A DNA stretch of 64,000 nucleotides from Achromobacter xylosoxidans A8 (GCF_000165835.1 NC_014640.1:496001-560000); one strand, 5' to 3'. Positions 8,904 to 18,461 are shown, counted from the first letter of the stretch. Made by a program: numbers and translations. The notes: generated by a model not told the origin, from the sequence alone.

Positions 8904-9605
8904 TTGGACATCAAAGCGCCCGCCACGATTCCGTATTTCCTGCAGGAACAGATTCGTGAATTGATCGTGGACGGCACCATCCGGCCCGGCCAGCCGCTGC
9001 GCGAACAGGAGCTGGAGCAGCGTTTCGGCACCAGCCGCAGCCCGATCCGCGAAGCGTTGCGCCTGCTGGAATTGAGCGGCCTGGTCACGCACATCCAGCG
9101 CAAGGGCTTCCGCGTCACTCTCTACACCGAAGCGCAGATCCGCCATCTGTACCTGTTACGTGCTGAGCTGGAAGCCTATTGCCTGCGCCAGGCGGCGGAG
9201 GTCGACGATCTGGCGCCGCTGCTGGCCGAGCAACGCGGTCATGACGCGGCCATCGCGGCGGCGCTGGCCGCGGGCGATGCGCAAGCGGCGATCGGGGCGG
9301 CGTGCGAGTTCTATCTGGCCGCGGCCCGCAGCACGGGCAATACCCCGCTGGCCAGCATGCTCAGCAAGCTTTACGAACAGATCGAGCCGCTGCGCTACCT
9401 GCTGGCCAGGCAAGCGATGCCGTTCAGCGGGATCCAGGTATGCACCCGCGGCGTGATCGAGGCGCTGGCCGTTCGCGATGTCGAGCGCGCGATCGACATG
9501 ACGCGCAGCTATCTGGCGGATGTGCTGCCTGGCGTGCTGGAGGCTTATCGCCATGCCGCGCAGCAGGACGGGGAAGAGCCGGCGCCGCGCTACGGCCGCG
9601 CCTGA
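8904..9605 (+). CDS. GntR-family regulator, FadR/FCD subfamily (TTG start)
   Basis: A 233-residue regulator. The winged HTH spans about residues 8-75 (LREQELEQRFGTSRSPIREA, then LVTHIQRKGFRV). An all-helical FCD ligand domain follows (AQIRHLYLLRAELEAYCLRQ). The TTG at 8904 is the best start, since AAGGGGAG sits five bases upstream. It converges on pxpA, so control of the oxoprolinase operon is possible but not shown. Confidence 0.87.
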   Translation: MDIKAPATIPYFLQEQIRELIVDGTIRPGQPLREQELEQRFGTSRSPIREALRLLELSGLVTHIQRKGFRVTLYTEAQIRHLYLLRAELEAYCLRQAAEVDDLAPLLAEQRGHDAAIAAALAAGDAQAAIGAACEFYLAAARSTGNTPLASMLSKLYEQIEPLRYLLARQAMPFSGIQVCTRGVIEALAVRDVERAIDMTRSYLADVLPGVLEAYRHAAQQDGEEPAPRYGRA

Positions 9606-9671
9606 GCTGATCGCGCCTGAGCCGGCTGCGCCTATGCCGGCCACGCCTAGCCGGCCGCGCCTATGCCCTCG
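9598..9671. repeat. five-unit 14-15 bp imperfect tandem repeat over two convergent gene ends
   Basis: Units begin at 9598, 9613, 9628, 9643 and 9657 and share the pattern GCGCCTRwGCCGGCC. The first unit contains the TGA of the GntR gene. The last contains the TAG of pxpA on the other strand. Several middle units also hold CTA or TAG. The array therefore spans both stop codons and the whole gap. Confidence 0.7.
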
Positions 9672-10428
9672 GGGGTGTGCGGACTTCGATGCCCGCCTGC
9701 TCCAGCGCCTTGCGGATGCCGTCGGCGAAGATCAGCGCGTTCGGCTGGTCGCCGTGGATGCAGAGCGTATCCGCCTGCACCGGCACGTCCTTGCCGTCGA
9801 CCGAGCGCACCTTGCCTTCGCGCACCATGCGCACCACCTGCGCCACCGCCTGATCCAGGTCTTCGATCATCGCGCCCGCACGGCTGCGCGGCGTGAGCGA
9901 GCCGTCGTCCTGGTAGGAGCGGTCGGCAAAGACCTCATTGGCGGCGGCCAGGCCGATGGCGCGGGCCGCGTCGATCAGCTTGCTGCCCGCCAGCCCGTAC
10001 AGGATCAGCGTGGCGTCCACGTCCTTGACGGCCTGGCAGATCGCGCGCGCCAGGCCTTCGTCCTTGGCGGCCATGTTGTAGAGGGCGCCGTGCGCCTTGA
10101 CGTGGTGCAGGCGGGCGCCTTGCGAGGCGGCCACGCCGGCCAGCGCGCCGATCTGATAGACCACGATGTCGTAGGCTTCGTCGGGACTGATCTGGATGAC
10201 ACGGCGGCCGAATCCGGCCAGGTCCTGCAGGCTGGGATGGGCGCCCAGCGCCACGCCGCGCGCCAGCGCGGCGGCCACGGTCTTGCGCATGGTGGCCGGA
10301 TCGCCGCCATGGAAGCCACAGGCGATGTTGGCGGAGCTGACGAACTGCAGCACCGCCGCGTCGTTGCCCATGGTCCAGGCGCCATAGCTTTCGCCCATGT
10401 CGCAGTTCATGTCGATGCGGGTGGTCAT
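9661..10428 (-). CDS. pxpA: 5-oxoprolinase subunit PxpA (LamB/YcsF family)
   Basis: A 255-residue cytoplasmic protein of the LamB/YcsF family. Family motifs are MNCDMGESYGAW, ANIACGFHGGDP, GAHPSLQDLAGFGRR and CIHGDQPNAL. With PxpB and PxpC it forms the prokaryotic ATP-dependent 5-oxoprolinase, which opens 5-oxoproline to glutamate. Start chosen at 10428, where AAGGAA lies upstream at good spacing. It follows pxpC after 13 bp and is the last gene of the operon. Confidence 0.92.
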   Translation of the reverse strand: MTTRIDMNCDMGESYGAWTMGNDAAVLQFVSSANIACGFHGGDPATMRKTVAAALARGVALGAHPSLQDLAGFGRRVIQISPDEAYDIVVYQIGALAGVAASQGARLHHVKAHGALYNMAAKDEGLARAICQAVKDVDATLILYGLAGSKLIDAARAIGLAAANEVFADRSYQDDGSLTPRSRAGAMIEDLDQAVAQVVRMVREGKVRSVDGKDVPVQADTLCIHGDQPNALIFADGIRKALEQAGIEVRTPPRA

Positions 10429-10441
10429 GGCAAATTCCTTT

Positions 10442-11437
10442 CTAGGCAAGGAGCGCGCGCAACGGCGTCAGCGCATCTTGCAATTGCGTGAAGGCGCGTT
10501 CGCGCTCGCCGTCCAGGCGCTGCGCTTCTTCCAGTTCGATCAGCTGGAAACGCAAGGTCTGGCCGGGCGCGCACTGCGCCAGGACCGGCAGGTCCACGGT
10601 GGCGATCTGCGCGATCTTGGGATAGCCGCCGGTGGTCTGGCGGTCGGCCATGAGGATGATGGCCTCGCCGCCCGAGGGCACCTGCACGGTGCCGAAGCAG
10701 GCCGCTTCCGACAGCATCTGGCGTGGCTGGCTCATGGACAGCGCCGGGCCCAGCAGGCGGTAGCCCATGCGGTCCGACTGCGGACTGATGCGGAATTCCG
10801 CGCCGCCGCCGAAGGCCTGGCGGGTGGCGCCGGAGAATTCCTCCCAGTGCATGCCCGGCAGGAAGCGGATGAACTCGCGGCGTTTGGCGCCCAGCGCCGC
10901 CGGCAGATACACGCGCTGGTTCCACAGCGCTTCCTGCAAGGCGTCCAGATCGCGGCTGGCGGCCAGCGGCGCATGCAGCGGCACCTGGTCGCCCTTGGCC
11001 AGCGCGCGCCCCTGGAAGCCGCCGAAGCCGCTGCGCAGGTAGGTGCTTTCACTGCCCATGACGCGCGGCAGCGCAAAGCCGCCGTGCAGCGCCAGATAGC
11101 CACGTACGCCCACGGCCGGCCTGGCGCCGAAGGCCAGCGTGTCGCCGGCCCGCGCCACCAGGGGGCGGTGGACCGGGATGTCCTGGCCGTTGAGCGTGGC
11201 GCCGAGGTCGGCGCCGGCCAGGGCGAAGCAGGCCGCCGCGTCAAAGCGCAGGGTCGGACCCGTCAGGGTCATTTCCAGCGTGGCGTGTTCGTCCTGGTTG
11301 CCGGCCAGGGCGTTGGCCAGGCGGTGCGCGCGCTCATCCATGGCGCCGGCAGCCGGGATGCCCTGGTGCTGGTAGCCCTCGCGGCCGCGGTCCTGGAAGC
11401 TGGACAGCATGCCGGGCTTGATCACGGTCAGGCTCAT
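10442..11437 (-). CDS. pxpC: 5-oxoprolinase subunit PxpC (KipA-like)
   Basis: A 331-residue protein of the biotin-dependent carboxyltransferase/allophanate hydrolase subunit 2 family. It begins MSLTVIKPGMLSSFQDRGR and has the GIPAAGAMDERAHRLAN and GSESTYLRSGFGGFQGRAL motifs. It is the large catalytic partner in the PxpABC complex. Its start codon overlaps the pxpB stop (ATGA). Confidence 0.92.
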   Translation of the reverse strand: MSLTVIKPGMLSSFQDRGREGYQHQGIPAAGAMDERAHRLANALAGNQDEHATLEMTLTGPTLRFDAAACFALAGADLGATLNGQDIPVHRPLVARAGDTLAFGARPAVGVRGYLALHGGFALPRVMGSESTYLRSGFGGFQGRALAKGDQVPLHAPLAASRDLDALQEALWNQRVYLPAALGAKRREFIRFLPGMHWEEFSGATRQAFGGGAEFRISPQSDRMGYRLLGPALSMSQPRQMLSEAACFGTVQVPSGGEAIILMADRQTTGGYPKIAQIATVDLPVLAQCAPGQTLRFQLIELEEAQRLDGERERAFTQLQDALTPLRALLA

Positions 11438-12171
11438 GGCCGGGCTCCCCGGATGCGGTCGAACTCCTCGGAGCTGATGGGCACGAAGCGGACCGAGTCG
11501 CCGGGTTGCAGCAAGGCGGCGGGTTCGCGGGCCGGGTCGAACATGGTGAGCGGGGTGGCGCCGATGATGTTCCAGCCGCCGGGAAGCCGGTTCGGGTAGA
11601 TCACGGTCTGGCGGTTGGCGACCGCCACTGCGCCGGCAGGCACGGCGGTGCGCGGCGAGGCGCGGCGCGGGATATTCAGTTTTTCGTCGTGCACGCCCAG
11701 GTAGGCGTGGCCGGGCGCGAAGCCCAGCATGAAGACCATGCTGCGGGGCTGGCTGTGCAGCTGGATGACGCCTTCAGGGGTGAGGCCGGCGGCTTCGGCC
11801 ACCTCGGCCAGGTCGGGGCCGTGTTCGCCGCCGTAGCAGACCGGGATGTCGATCTCGCGTCCGCCCAGGGTGTCCGCGGCGATGCCTGCGGACAGCAGTT
11901 GTCCGATGCGTTCGGCCAGTTGCGTGTACGTGGGGCCGCCGCTGGCGCCGGGACGGTAATGCACCGCCACCGCGACGAACGATGGCACCACGTCGGTCAC
12001 GCCGGGAAGCCGCGCGTCGCGCAGCTTCCCGGCCGCGGCCAGACAGGTCCGGCCCACGGCCGCGTCGATCTGGTCGCCAAAGGAAATAATCAGGCAGCGG
12101 TCACCCTGAGGCAGGATGCGCCAGGAGGTTTCGGCCGGAGAAGGAGGTTCTGAAATTGCGTTCAACGACAC
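11434..12171 (-). CDS. pxpB: 5-oxoprolinase subunit PxpB (KipI-like, GTG start)
   Basis: A 245-residue allophanate hydrolase subunit 1/KipI family protein. Visible motifs are PVCYGGEHGPDLAEVA, MLGFAPGHAYL, and the ending segment LPGGWNIIGATPL. PxpB assists the ATP-dependent reaction. The start at 12171 is GTG with AGG upstream. It is first in the pxpB-pxpC-pxpA operon; the order differs from E. coli (pxpB-pxpC-pxpA with other flanks) only in its neighbours. Confidence 0.9.
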   Translation of the reverse strand: MSLNAISEPPSPAETSWRILPQGDRCLIISFGDQIDAAVGRTCLAAAGKLRDARLPGVTDVVPSFVAVAVHYRPGASGGPTYTQLAERIGQLLSAGIAADTLGGREIDIPVCYGGEHGPDLAEVAEAAGLTPEGVIQLHSQPRSMVFMLGFAPGHAYLGVHDEKLNIPRRASPRTAVPAGAVAVANRQTVIYPNRLPGGWNIIGATPLTMFDPAREPAALLQPGDSVRFVPISSEEFDRIRGARP

Positions 12172-12189
12172 GAAACCTGTAGAGACGGA

Positions 12190-12621
12190 TTACTTGGCGA
12201 ACAGGGAATCCATGTTCTTGAACGCCTTGAATTCCAGCGCGTTGCCCGACGGATCCAGGAAGAACATGGTGGCTTGTTCGCCCACTTCACCCTTGAAGCG
12301 GATGTAGGGCTCGATGACGAATTCGGTGCCGGCGTCGGTCAGCCGCTTTGCCATCGCTTCCCATTGTTCCATGGAAAGCACGGCGCCGAAATGGCGCACC
12401 GGCACATTGTGCGAATCCACGGCGCTGGTGGCCTTGTGGCCGCATTCGCTGGGCGCCAGGTGGGCGACGATCTGGTGGCCGTAGAAGTTGAAGTCGATCC
12501 ATTCGGGCGAGCTGCGGCCCTCCGGACAGCCCAGCTTTTCGCCATAGAAGGCGCGGGCTTCGGCCAGGTCGCGGACCGGGAAGGCGAGGTGGAACGGTGG
12601 CAGGTTGGTTTGAGCGGTCAT
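12190..12621 (-). CDS. VOC-family (glyoxalase/dioxygenase-like) protein
   Basis: A 143-residue single-domain vicinal-oxygen-chelate protein. The first beta-alpha module begins [20 protein letters not shown], and the second ends [16 protein letters not shown], which supplies the usual metal-binding Glu. The His in FHLAF and the Glu in LEFKAF are likely metal ligands. The fold covers glyoxalases, dioxygenases and resistance proteins, so the reaction is unknown. It lies 18 bp upstream of pxpB on the same strand and may be cotranscribed. It is divergent from the LysR gene. Confidence 0.8.
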   Translation of the reverse strand: MTAQTNLPPFHLAFPVRDLAEARAFYGEKLGCPEGRSSPEWIDFNFYGHQIVAHLAPSECGHKATSAVDSHNVPVRHFGAVLSMEQWEAMAKRLTDAGTEFVIEPYIRFKGEVGEQATMFFLDPSGNALEFKAFKNMDSLFAK

Positions 12622-12771
12622 GGAAGGCTCCGGGTCGGGCAAAAGAAAATGATCAATCAGATTGCAGGCCATCGCAAGACTGCGCAGGCCTGGCATCAGC
12701 GCTTAGTTTAAGTATTGTTTTTTTGATTGAAAAACGATATTTTTCGTGTCTTAGCATCGAAATTATTGATC

Positions 12772-13662
12772 GTGATCAAAGAGTTCAAAACCTTTCTGGC
12801 TGTGGCGCGGGACGGCACTTTCACCGGTGCCGGCGCTCAATTGGGGCTGACCCAGTCGGCGGTCAGCGCCCAGATCAAGCGCCTGGAGGAATACCTGGGC
12901 GTGGCGCTGTTCGACCGCAGCGCCCGCGCGGCCGTGCTGAACCTCCATGGGCGCGAGATGCTGCCGCAGGCCGAGGAACTGGTGGCGATGGCCGAGCGCA
13001 TGGCGGCCGCGGCCGGCGCAGGACATGTCAGCGGATCGCTGCGCATCGGCGCGATTGCCTCGGTGCAGCAGCATCTGTTGGCGCAGGCGCTGGGAGAGTT
13101 CCGGGCGGGCTATCCCGACGTGCGGGTGCGGATCGTGCCTGGCGTGTCGCTGTCGCTATTGGGGCAGGTGGACGCGGGCGAAGTGGATATGGCGCTGCTG
13201 ATCCGGCCTCCGTTCGCCTTGCCACCAGAATTGGGCTGGCAGCCGCTGCTGCGCGAGGAAATGGTGCTGGCGATGCCGGAATCGATGGCGCGGGCTCCTT
13301 GGCGCGAGCTGCTGGCCACCCAGCCGTTCATCCGCTACGACCGGGCCTCGTTCGGCGGACGGGGGGTGGATCTGTTCCTGAAAAAGCAACGCATCACGGT
13401 GCACGAGGCGGTGGAACTCGACGAGATCGAGGCCATCGCCAACCTGGTGCGGCACGGCCTGGGGGTGGCGCTGCTGCCGCGCTTGTTGGGGCTGGATCTG
13501 GCGGGCTTGCGCCTGGTGTCCCTGGACGAGGCGGCCTTCCACCGCGAGATCGGCATCATCGGGCGGCTGCCGTTCGATGCCGCGAGCGTTAGGGGCAAGA
13601 TGGCGGAATGCCTGGTCCGCGCGGCCTCGGCTGCCGATGGCGCGCATCGTCCGGCCCGCTAG
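12772..13662 (+). CDS. LysR-family transcriptional regulator
   Basis: About 296 residues. The N-terminal HTH begins IKEFKTFLAVARDGTFTGAG and includes LTQSAVSAQIKRLEEYLG. The effector domain begins near GSLRIGAIASVQQ. GTG at 12772 fits the normal LysR start; ATG 12727 would add 15 unlike residues. The 150-bp divergent region to the VOC gene is AT-rich and suits LysR binding. The likely targets are the VOC gene and perhaps pxpBCA. Its stop overlaps that of the convergent PepSY gene. Confidence 0.87.
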   Translation: MIKEFKTFLAVARDGTFTGAGAQLGLTQSAVSAQIKRLEEYLGVALFDRSARAAVLNLHGREMLPQAEELVAMAERMAAAAGAGHVSGSLRIGAIASVQQHLLAQALGEFRAGYPDVRVRIVPGVSLSLLGQVDAGEVDMALLIRPPFALPPELGWQPLLREEMVLAMPESMARAPWRELLATQPFIRYDRASFGGRGVDLFLKKQRITVHEAVELDEIEAIANLVRHGLGVALLPRLLGLDLAGLRLVSLDEAAFHREIGIIGRLPFDAASVRGKMAECLVRAASAADGAHRPAR

Positions 13663-14804
13663 TTTTTCTTACGCTTGCGCCATAGGTAGAGACCGCTGCC
13701 CAGGACCACGATCGTGATCAGGTCCAAGGCGGCCCAGATCAGCTTCAGCGGCAGGCCGGCGGTGTCGCCATAGTGCAGCGGCCGCGAGAATTGCAGTACG
13801 CGCAGGTACCAGGGCATCTCGAGCACCGCCGTCAATTGGCCCGTACGCGCGTCCACCAGGACACCGTCGAAGAGATGGGCGGCCAGCGGGGTTTCACCCT
13901 TGGCCCACAGCAGGTAGTGCTGCGGCAGGCCCAGGCCCGCGTCCGGGAAGCGCAGGGACTCCACCACGCGGCCGGGGACGGCAGCCCGCGCCGTAGCGTA
14001 GGCCTGTTGCGCCGAGGCCAATTGCGACGGGCCGGCGGGCGGATGGCCGTCGGTCGTCGCCACCGCGGCCTGGACGTCGTGGGACAGCCAGTAGCGGAAG
14101 AGCGGCACCGCCAGTTCGTGGATGGCGCCTGTGACGCCCATCATCAGCGCCCAGACCAGCGTGACGATTCCCAGGAGGTTGTGCAGGTCCAGCCACTTCA
14201 GGCGCTTGGCGCGCGTGGCGCGGACGGTGCCAAACGGGGTTTTCTTCATGTAGGGGTGATAGAGGACGGCGCCCGATATCACCGCCACCGAGAAGAGCAG
14301 GGCCATGAAGCCCAAAAACAGCTGGCCGGGCAGGAGCGCGTAGAGATCGATGTGCAAGCGCGTCATGATGGTCATGGCGCGCGTGCCCAGGCCTTCGTCG
14401 GCGCTGTCCACCGATTGCTGCAACAAGCCGCTGCGAGCGTCGTAGTGCAGCTGGATCGAGGATGTTCCGGACGGAGCCTGGTCGCCAGGGGCCAGCGCCA
14501 GGATGACGCGGGGCGAGCGGGCGGCCACTTCGACCTCGACGATGCGATGCGCCGGATGATGGTGGAGAGCCTGCGCGATCAGGCCGTCGAGGGCAGGCGC
14601 GGACGGGTCCGGCGCGACGCTGGGCCAGGGCGGCGGAGCGTCCAGCCATTCCACGATTTCGTCGTGGAAGATCAAGGGCAGGCCGGAGACGCAGACCACC
14701 AGCATGAAGAGGGTACAGACCAGGCTGGTCCATTTGTGGACCAGATACCAGGTCTTGCTGCGCACCGCCCGCGCGGGCGATGCGCTCCCTGCAAGCAGCC
14801 GCAT
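13659..14804 (-). CDS. PepSY-associated transmembrane protein (iron-regulated type)
   Basis: A 381-residue inner-membrane protein with a first helix WTSLVCTLFMLVVCVSGLPL, a periplasmic segment, and three further helices near FLGFMALLFSVAVISGAVLY, LLGIVTLVWALMMGVTGAIH and the C-terminus (DLITIVVLGSGLYLWRKRKK). Histidines in HKWTS, LHIDL and HDEIVEWL are typical of this family, some members of which reduce ferric siderophores. It is coupled to the TonB receptor gene by a TGATG overlap, so it probably acts on the iron complex that receptor imports. Confidence 0.85.
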   Translation of the reverse strand: MRLLAGSASPARAVRSKTWYLVHKWTSLVCTLFMLVVCVSGLPLIFHDEIVEWLDAPPPWPSVAPDPSAPALDGLIAQALHHHPAHRIVEVEVAARSPRVILALAPGDQAPSGTSSIQLHYDARSGLLQQSVDSADEGLGTRAMTIMTRLHIDLYALLPGQLFLGFMALLFSVAVISGAVLYHPYMKKTPFGTVRATRAKRLKWLDLHNLLGIVTLVWALMMGVTGAIHELAVPLFRYWLSHDVQAAVATTDGHPPAGPSQLASAQQAYATARAAVPGRVVESLRFPDAGLGLPQHYLLWAKGETPLAAHLFDGVLVDARTGQLTAVLEMPWYLRVLQFSRPLHYGDTAGLPLKLIWAALDLITIVVLGSGLYLWRKRKKN

Positions 14805-17254
14805 CAGAACTCCGCGGTGACGGACAGCAGCAGCGTGCGTGGCGCGGCCACCGTCAGGCCTTCACGCGCGGCCGACAGCCAGTAGTGCTTGTTGAACACG
14901 TTCTCCACCGTCGCCCGCAAGGTGACCGGCGTGCGGTTGATATTCATCGCGTAACGCGCGCCCACGTCGAAGCGGGTCCAGGCGGGCAGCTGCTGTGTGT
15001 TCGCCGCATCGACATACTGGGTGCTGGTGCGCAGCACGCGCGCCATCAGGGTCAGGCCTTGCGCGAAAGGCGTATCCCATTCCGCCGAGGCGTTGAACTG
15101 CCAGCGCGGCACGGCAGGCGCGACGTTGCCGTCGTTGACGCCGCCTTCCGTCTTGGTCAGGACGCCAGCGGTGTAGGCCACGCCGCCCAAGAGCCGGACG
15201 TGGCGTGCCGGCTCGCCCTGGATCAGGAATTCCACGCCGCGATTGCGCTGCCTGCCGGATGCCTGGTAGCGCAAGGTAACCGGGTCCAGGTAAGCGCTGG
15301 GCTGCTCGATCTGGAACGCGCTCAAGGTGGTTGCGACGGTGCCGAAGTCGTACTTGGCGCCGACTTCATATTGCTTCGAGACGCCGGGCTTGAAGGTCTC
15401 GCCTGCGTTCACGGCCTCGGCCGGCGCGGTGCCGCCCTGGCTCAGACCCTCGATGTAGTTGCCGTACAGCGCCAGTTGCGTGGTCGGCCTCACCGTCAGC
15501 GCGAACGCCGGGGTGAGTGCGGATTTGCCGTAGTCCGATACGCGTTCGCCGGTCGCGGGGTTGTAGTTCACCGACTGCACGCGCTGCTGGCGCAGGCCGC
15601 CGGTCAGCTGCACCGCGCCGTCCATCGCCGAAAGCGTGTCGGCCAGCGCAACGCTGTACAACCGTGTTTCGCTGGTCTTGCCCAGATCGGTGGGCTTGGG
15701 GATGTTCGGTTTGGCCAGATCGGCCGGGTCGTACAGGTCGGAGAAAACCGTGGTGGTGGAACGCACGCGCGCCGACGAGTAATCGATGTCGAGGAAGCTG
15801 GCCGACAGCACCGGTTCGTGCTTGATCGGGCCGGTATTGAAGCGGCCGCGGATGCCGACCTCGCCGGTCTTGCTCAACAGCCTTTCGTTCAGGCGGGCGG
15901 GCACGGAGCCGATCATGCCCGCCGAGTCGAGCATCAGCCAGGTGGTCTGCAGACTTTCGAAGTCGTGCTTGCGCGCGCCCAAGGCGCCGTACACCGTCCA
16001 GTCGTCGGACAGGTCGTACTCGGCGCGCACGTCGCCGGTCCACTCTTTGGCTTTCCAGTAAGTCCAGTCGGGGAAGAAATTGCGCTTCGGGTCCGGTGCG
16101 TGGCCGATGTCCTCGCCCGAGGGTGGCGGGAACAGCAGGCCGCTACGCGCGTCGGTCACGCGGTTCTGGTAGTTGATGTCGCCTTCGATGCGGAAGCGGT
16201 TGCCGCGGTAGTCCAGGCCGAGGGAGATCGCGCCCATGTCCTCGCCGGCGCCGGAGATGTTCATGTCGCCGCCGCTGCGCAGCACATTCAGGCGTACGCC
16301 GGTGCGCTGGTCTTCGCCGAAACGGCGGGCGATATCCGCCTGCAGGCCGAACTGGCTGTTTTCGAGATAGGACAGCGTTACGCGGTTCAAGGGCTCGGCG
16401 TCGGCGCGCTTGGGCACCAGGTTGATCGAGCCGCCCACCGAGCCGTACGGCGCCATGCCGTTGAGCAGCGCGTTCGGACCGCGCAGCACCTCGACGCGCT
16501 CGATTCCTATCAGCGAGGTGGAGTTGCGGGGGGAAATGCCATAGAGGCCGTTGTAGGCGACGTCGTAGTTGAACAGCGTGAAGCCGCGGACATTGAATTC
16601 GTCCCGGCCCGCGCCGCGCGAGTAGGTATTGCGCACCGAGGGGTCGTTGAGCAGTACGTCACCGAGGTTCTGCGCTTGCTGGTCTTCGATCAGCTTGGAC
16701 GTGTATGAGGTCACGCTGAAGGGCGTATCGAGAAAATCCCTGTCGCCGAGCAGGCCGATCTTGGCGCCGCGCGCGACCTCGCCGCCCGGGTAGGGCTCGT
16801 TATACGCCGCAGTGGCGGAACCGGTCACCAACACGGCGGGCAGGGTGGTTTCAGCGGATACGGGCGCGGGCCGCAGCGAGTAGCCGCCGTCGGCCTGGCG
16901 CACGGCTTCTAGGCCGGTGCCGTTGAGCAGCTGCCGGAACCCGCCATCGACCGTATGGGTGCCGCGTACCCCGGGACTGGTCTTGCCTGCCGTCATAGCT
17001 GCCGGCACGCTGAGAAGAATATTGGCCTGATCGGCATAGCGGCTCAATGCGCCCGCCAGAGGGCCGGCGGGGACGTCGTAGGCGCGGACCGAGGGGCTGG
17101 CGGCGGCGGGTCCGGCGGCTTGGGCATGGACCGTGCCGACGCCGGCGCCCGTCATCAGGATCGCGCCCAGCAAAGCCTTGCGCGCCACGGCGGCTGGGCG
17201 CGGCAATCGGGCAAGGGACGATACGGGGTAGGCAGGTGGCGGCAGGCGGCGCAT
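14804..17254 (-). CDS. TonB-dependent siderophore receptor with signalling (STN) domain
   Basis: An 816-residue outer-membrane receptor. After the signal peptide (ends near TVHAQA) comes an STN signalling domain (about residues 50-115: GPLAGALSRYADQANILLSV, then LLNGTGLEAVR). A plug domain follows with VRGFTLFNYDVAYNGLYGI and RVEVLRGPNALLNG. The 22-strand barrel ends in the terminal Phe of LLLSVTAEF. The STN domain talks to a FecR-type anti-sigma factor, which lies upstream. The ligand is probably a ferric siderophore. Start chosen at 17254, with AAGGAAAG upstream. Confidence 0.92.
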   Translation of the reverse strand: MRRLPPPAYPVSSLARLPRPAAVARKALLGAILMTGAGVGTVHAQAAGPAAASPSVRAYDVPAGPLAGALSRYADQANILLSVPAAMTAGKTSPGVRGTHTVDGGFRQLLNGTGLEAVRQADGGYSLRPAPVSAETTLPAVLVTGSATAAYNEPYPGGEVARGAKIGLLGDRDFLDTPFSVTSYTSKLIEDQQAQNLGDVLLNDPSVRNTYSRGAGRDEFNVRGFTLFNYDVAYNGLYGISPRNSTSLIGIERVEVLRGPNALLNGMAPYGSVGGSINLVPKRADAEPLNRVTLSYLENSQFGLQADIARRFGEDQRTGVRLNVLRSGGDMNISGAGEDMGAISLGLDYRGNRFRIEGDINYQNRVTDARSGLLFPPPSGEDIGHAPDPKRNFFPDWTYWKAKEWTGDVRAEYDLSDDWTVYGALGARKHDFESLQTTWLMLDSAGMIGSVPARLNERLLSKTGEVGIRGRFNTGPIKHEPVLSASFLDIDYSSARVRSTTTVFSDLYDPADLAKPNIPKPTDLGKTSETRLYSVALADTLSAMDGAVQLTGGLRQQRVQSVNYNPATGERVSDYGKSALTPAFALTVRPTTQLALYGNYIEGLSQGGTAPAEAVNAGETFKPGVSKQYEVGAKYDFGTVATTLSAFQIEQPSAYLDPVTLRYQASGRQRNRGVEFLIQGEPARHVRLLGGVAYTAGVLTKTEGGVNDGNVAPAVPRWQFNASAEWDTPFAQGLTLMARVLRTSTQYVDAANTQQLPAWTRFDVGARYAMNINRTPVTLRATVENVFNKHYWLSAAREGLTVAAPRTLLLSVTAEF

Positions 17255-17445
17255 GGAACGGCTTTCCTTGGAATGGAGTTGGGCAAGGAGAGGTCCACCG
17301 TTTACGGGCATGGGGCGTCGGCCGGCCGTCACGGACCGGTATTGCCGTAGGAATGCGGCAAAGGTCGGCGGAGTCCTCTTTCCCTGTTGATCGAACGAAC
17401 AGGAGAAAAGCGAACCGCGCTGTGAAAATTTTTTCGGGGGTACGC

Positions 17446-18459
17446 TCACCGGGGGGCCAGCGTTACCCACCATGGCAGTGTGCGCTGGATGCGTATCGGC
17501 AGGTCACGGGCGAGCATGGCCAGCGTGCGATCCAAGTCATTGGCCGGGTAGCGGCCGACGACGCGCAGGCCGGCGATGCGGGGATCGACGCCGACATGCC
17601 CGAGGTGATAGCGGCCCAGTTCCGCGATGAGATCGGCGAGGGACAGGTTCTCCGCCAGGATCACGCCGCGCGACCAGGCTTCGCGCGCGGGATCGGCCGG
17701 GGCCGCCGCGGAGATATCGTCCCCGGTGTAGCGCCGTTGCTCCCCGGCCCGGACGAGCGCATTGCGGCCGGCAAGGTTCTGAATGCCCACCTGCCCGTCA
17801 TAGACCGCCAACAGGACATCTTCGTCCGTCTGCCGCACCGTGAAACGGGTGCCCAAGGCCTGCGCGCGGCCATAGCGGGTATCGACGAAGAACGGCCGTC
17901 GCTGCGTGTCCTGGCCGGTTTCGACCAGGATTTCGCCATCGGCCAGCGTCAACAGACGGCGATCCTGGTTGAAATCGACATTGATGGCGCTGCGGGTATT
18001 GAGCCAGACGCGGGTATCGTCGGCCAGGACAATGTTGCGTTGTTCGCCGACGCCGGTGGCATAGTCGGAGCGCCAGGCGGTCACGATGGCGGGCAAAGGC
18101 GTGTGCCGCCAGGCGAGCCAACCCAGGATTCCCGCGCCGCCCAGCGCCAGGACGTGGCCGACGGCCCGGCGGCGCGACGATGGGCGGCGGGAGGCGACCT
18201 GTACTGCTTTCTCGGCGGCTTCGCGCTCACCGTCGTTGCGCAGCAGCGCAAAGCGCCGGCTGACCGCCATGACATGCGCCCAGGCGCGGTGGTGTTCCGG
18301 CCGAGCATCCAGCCAGCGCTGCCAGTCGACGTGCTGCCTGGAGCCGGCTTCGGCATCCTGCAAAACGGCATACCACTCGGCGGCCGCTTTCAGGCTTTCA
18401 TAATCCGCTTGGACGGGAAGGGGGCCGTCTGCGAGGACCGGCCGGGGCGGCGCAGGCAT
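17446..18459 (-). CDS. FecR-family anti-sigma regulator
   Basis: A 337-residue inner-membrane protein. A cytoplasmic DUF4880-type N-terminus contains EWYAVLQDAEAGSRQHVDWQ and HHRAWAHV. A single membrane helix lies around residues 100-120 (VGHVLALGGAGILGWLAW). The periplasmic FecR domain follows (RNIVLADDTRVWLNTRSAIN, VRQTDEDVLLAVYDGQVGIQ). It relays receptor occupancy to the ECF sigma factor encoded two bases upstream. A 191-bp gap separates it from the receptor gene; I see no clear promoter there. Confidence 0.92.
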   Translation of the reverse strand: MPAPPRPVLADGPLPVQADYESLKAAAEWYAVLQDAEAGSRQHVDWQRWLDARPEHHRAWAHVMAVSRRFALLRNDGEREAAEKAVQVASRRPSSRRRAVGHVLALGGAGILGWLAWRHTPLPAIVTAWRSDYATGVGEQRNIVLADDTRVWLNTRSAINVDFNQDRRLLTLADGEILVETGQDTQRRPFFVDTRYGRAQALGTRFTVRQTDEDVLLAVYDGQVGIQNLAGRNALVRAGEQRRYTGDDISAAAPADPAREAWSRGVILAENLSLADLIAELGRYHLGHVGVDPRIAGLRVVGRYPANDLDRTLAMLARDLPIRIQRTLPWWVTLAPR

Positions 18460-18461
18460 GG

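Noticed and set aside
9598..9671. CRISPR array
   Set aside because: Units are contiguous 14-15 bp without spacers, and no cas genes are present.
14804..17473. Longer form of the siderophore receptor starting before 17254
   Set aside because: The extra 70 codons precede a normal signal peptide and lack any signal themselves; 17254 has a good ribosome-binding site.
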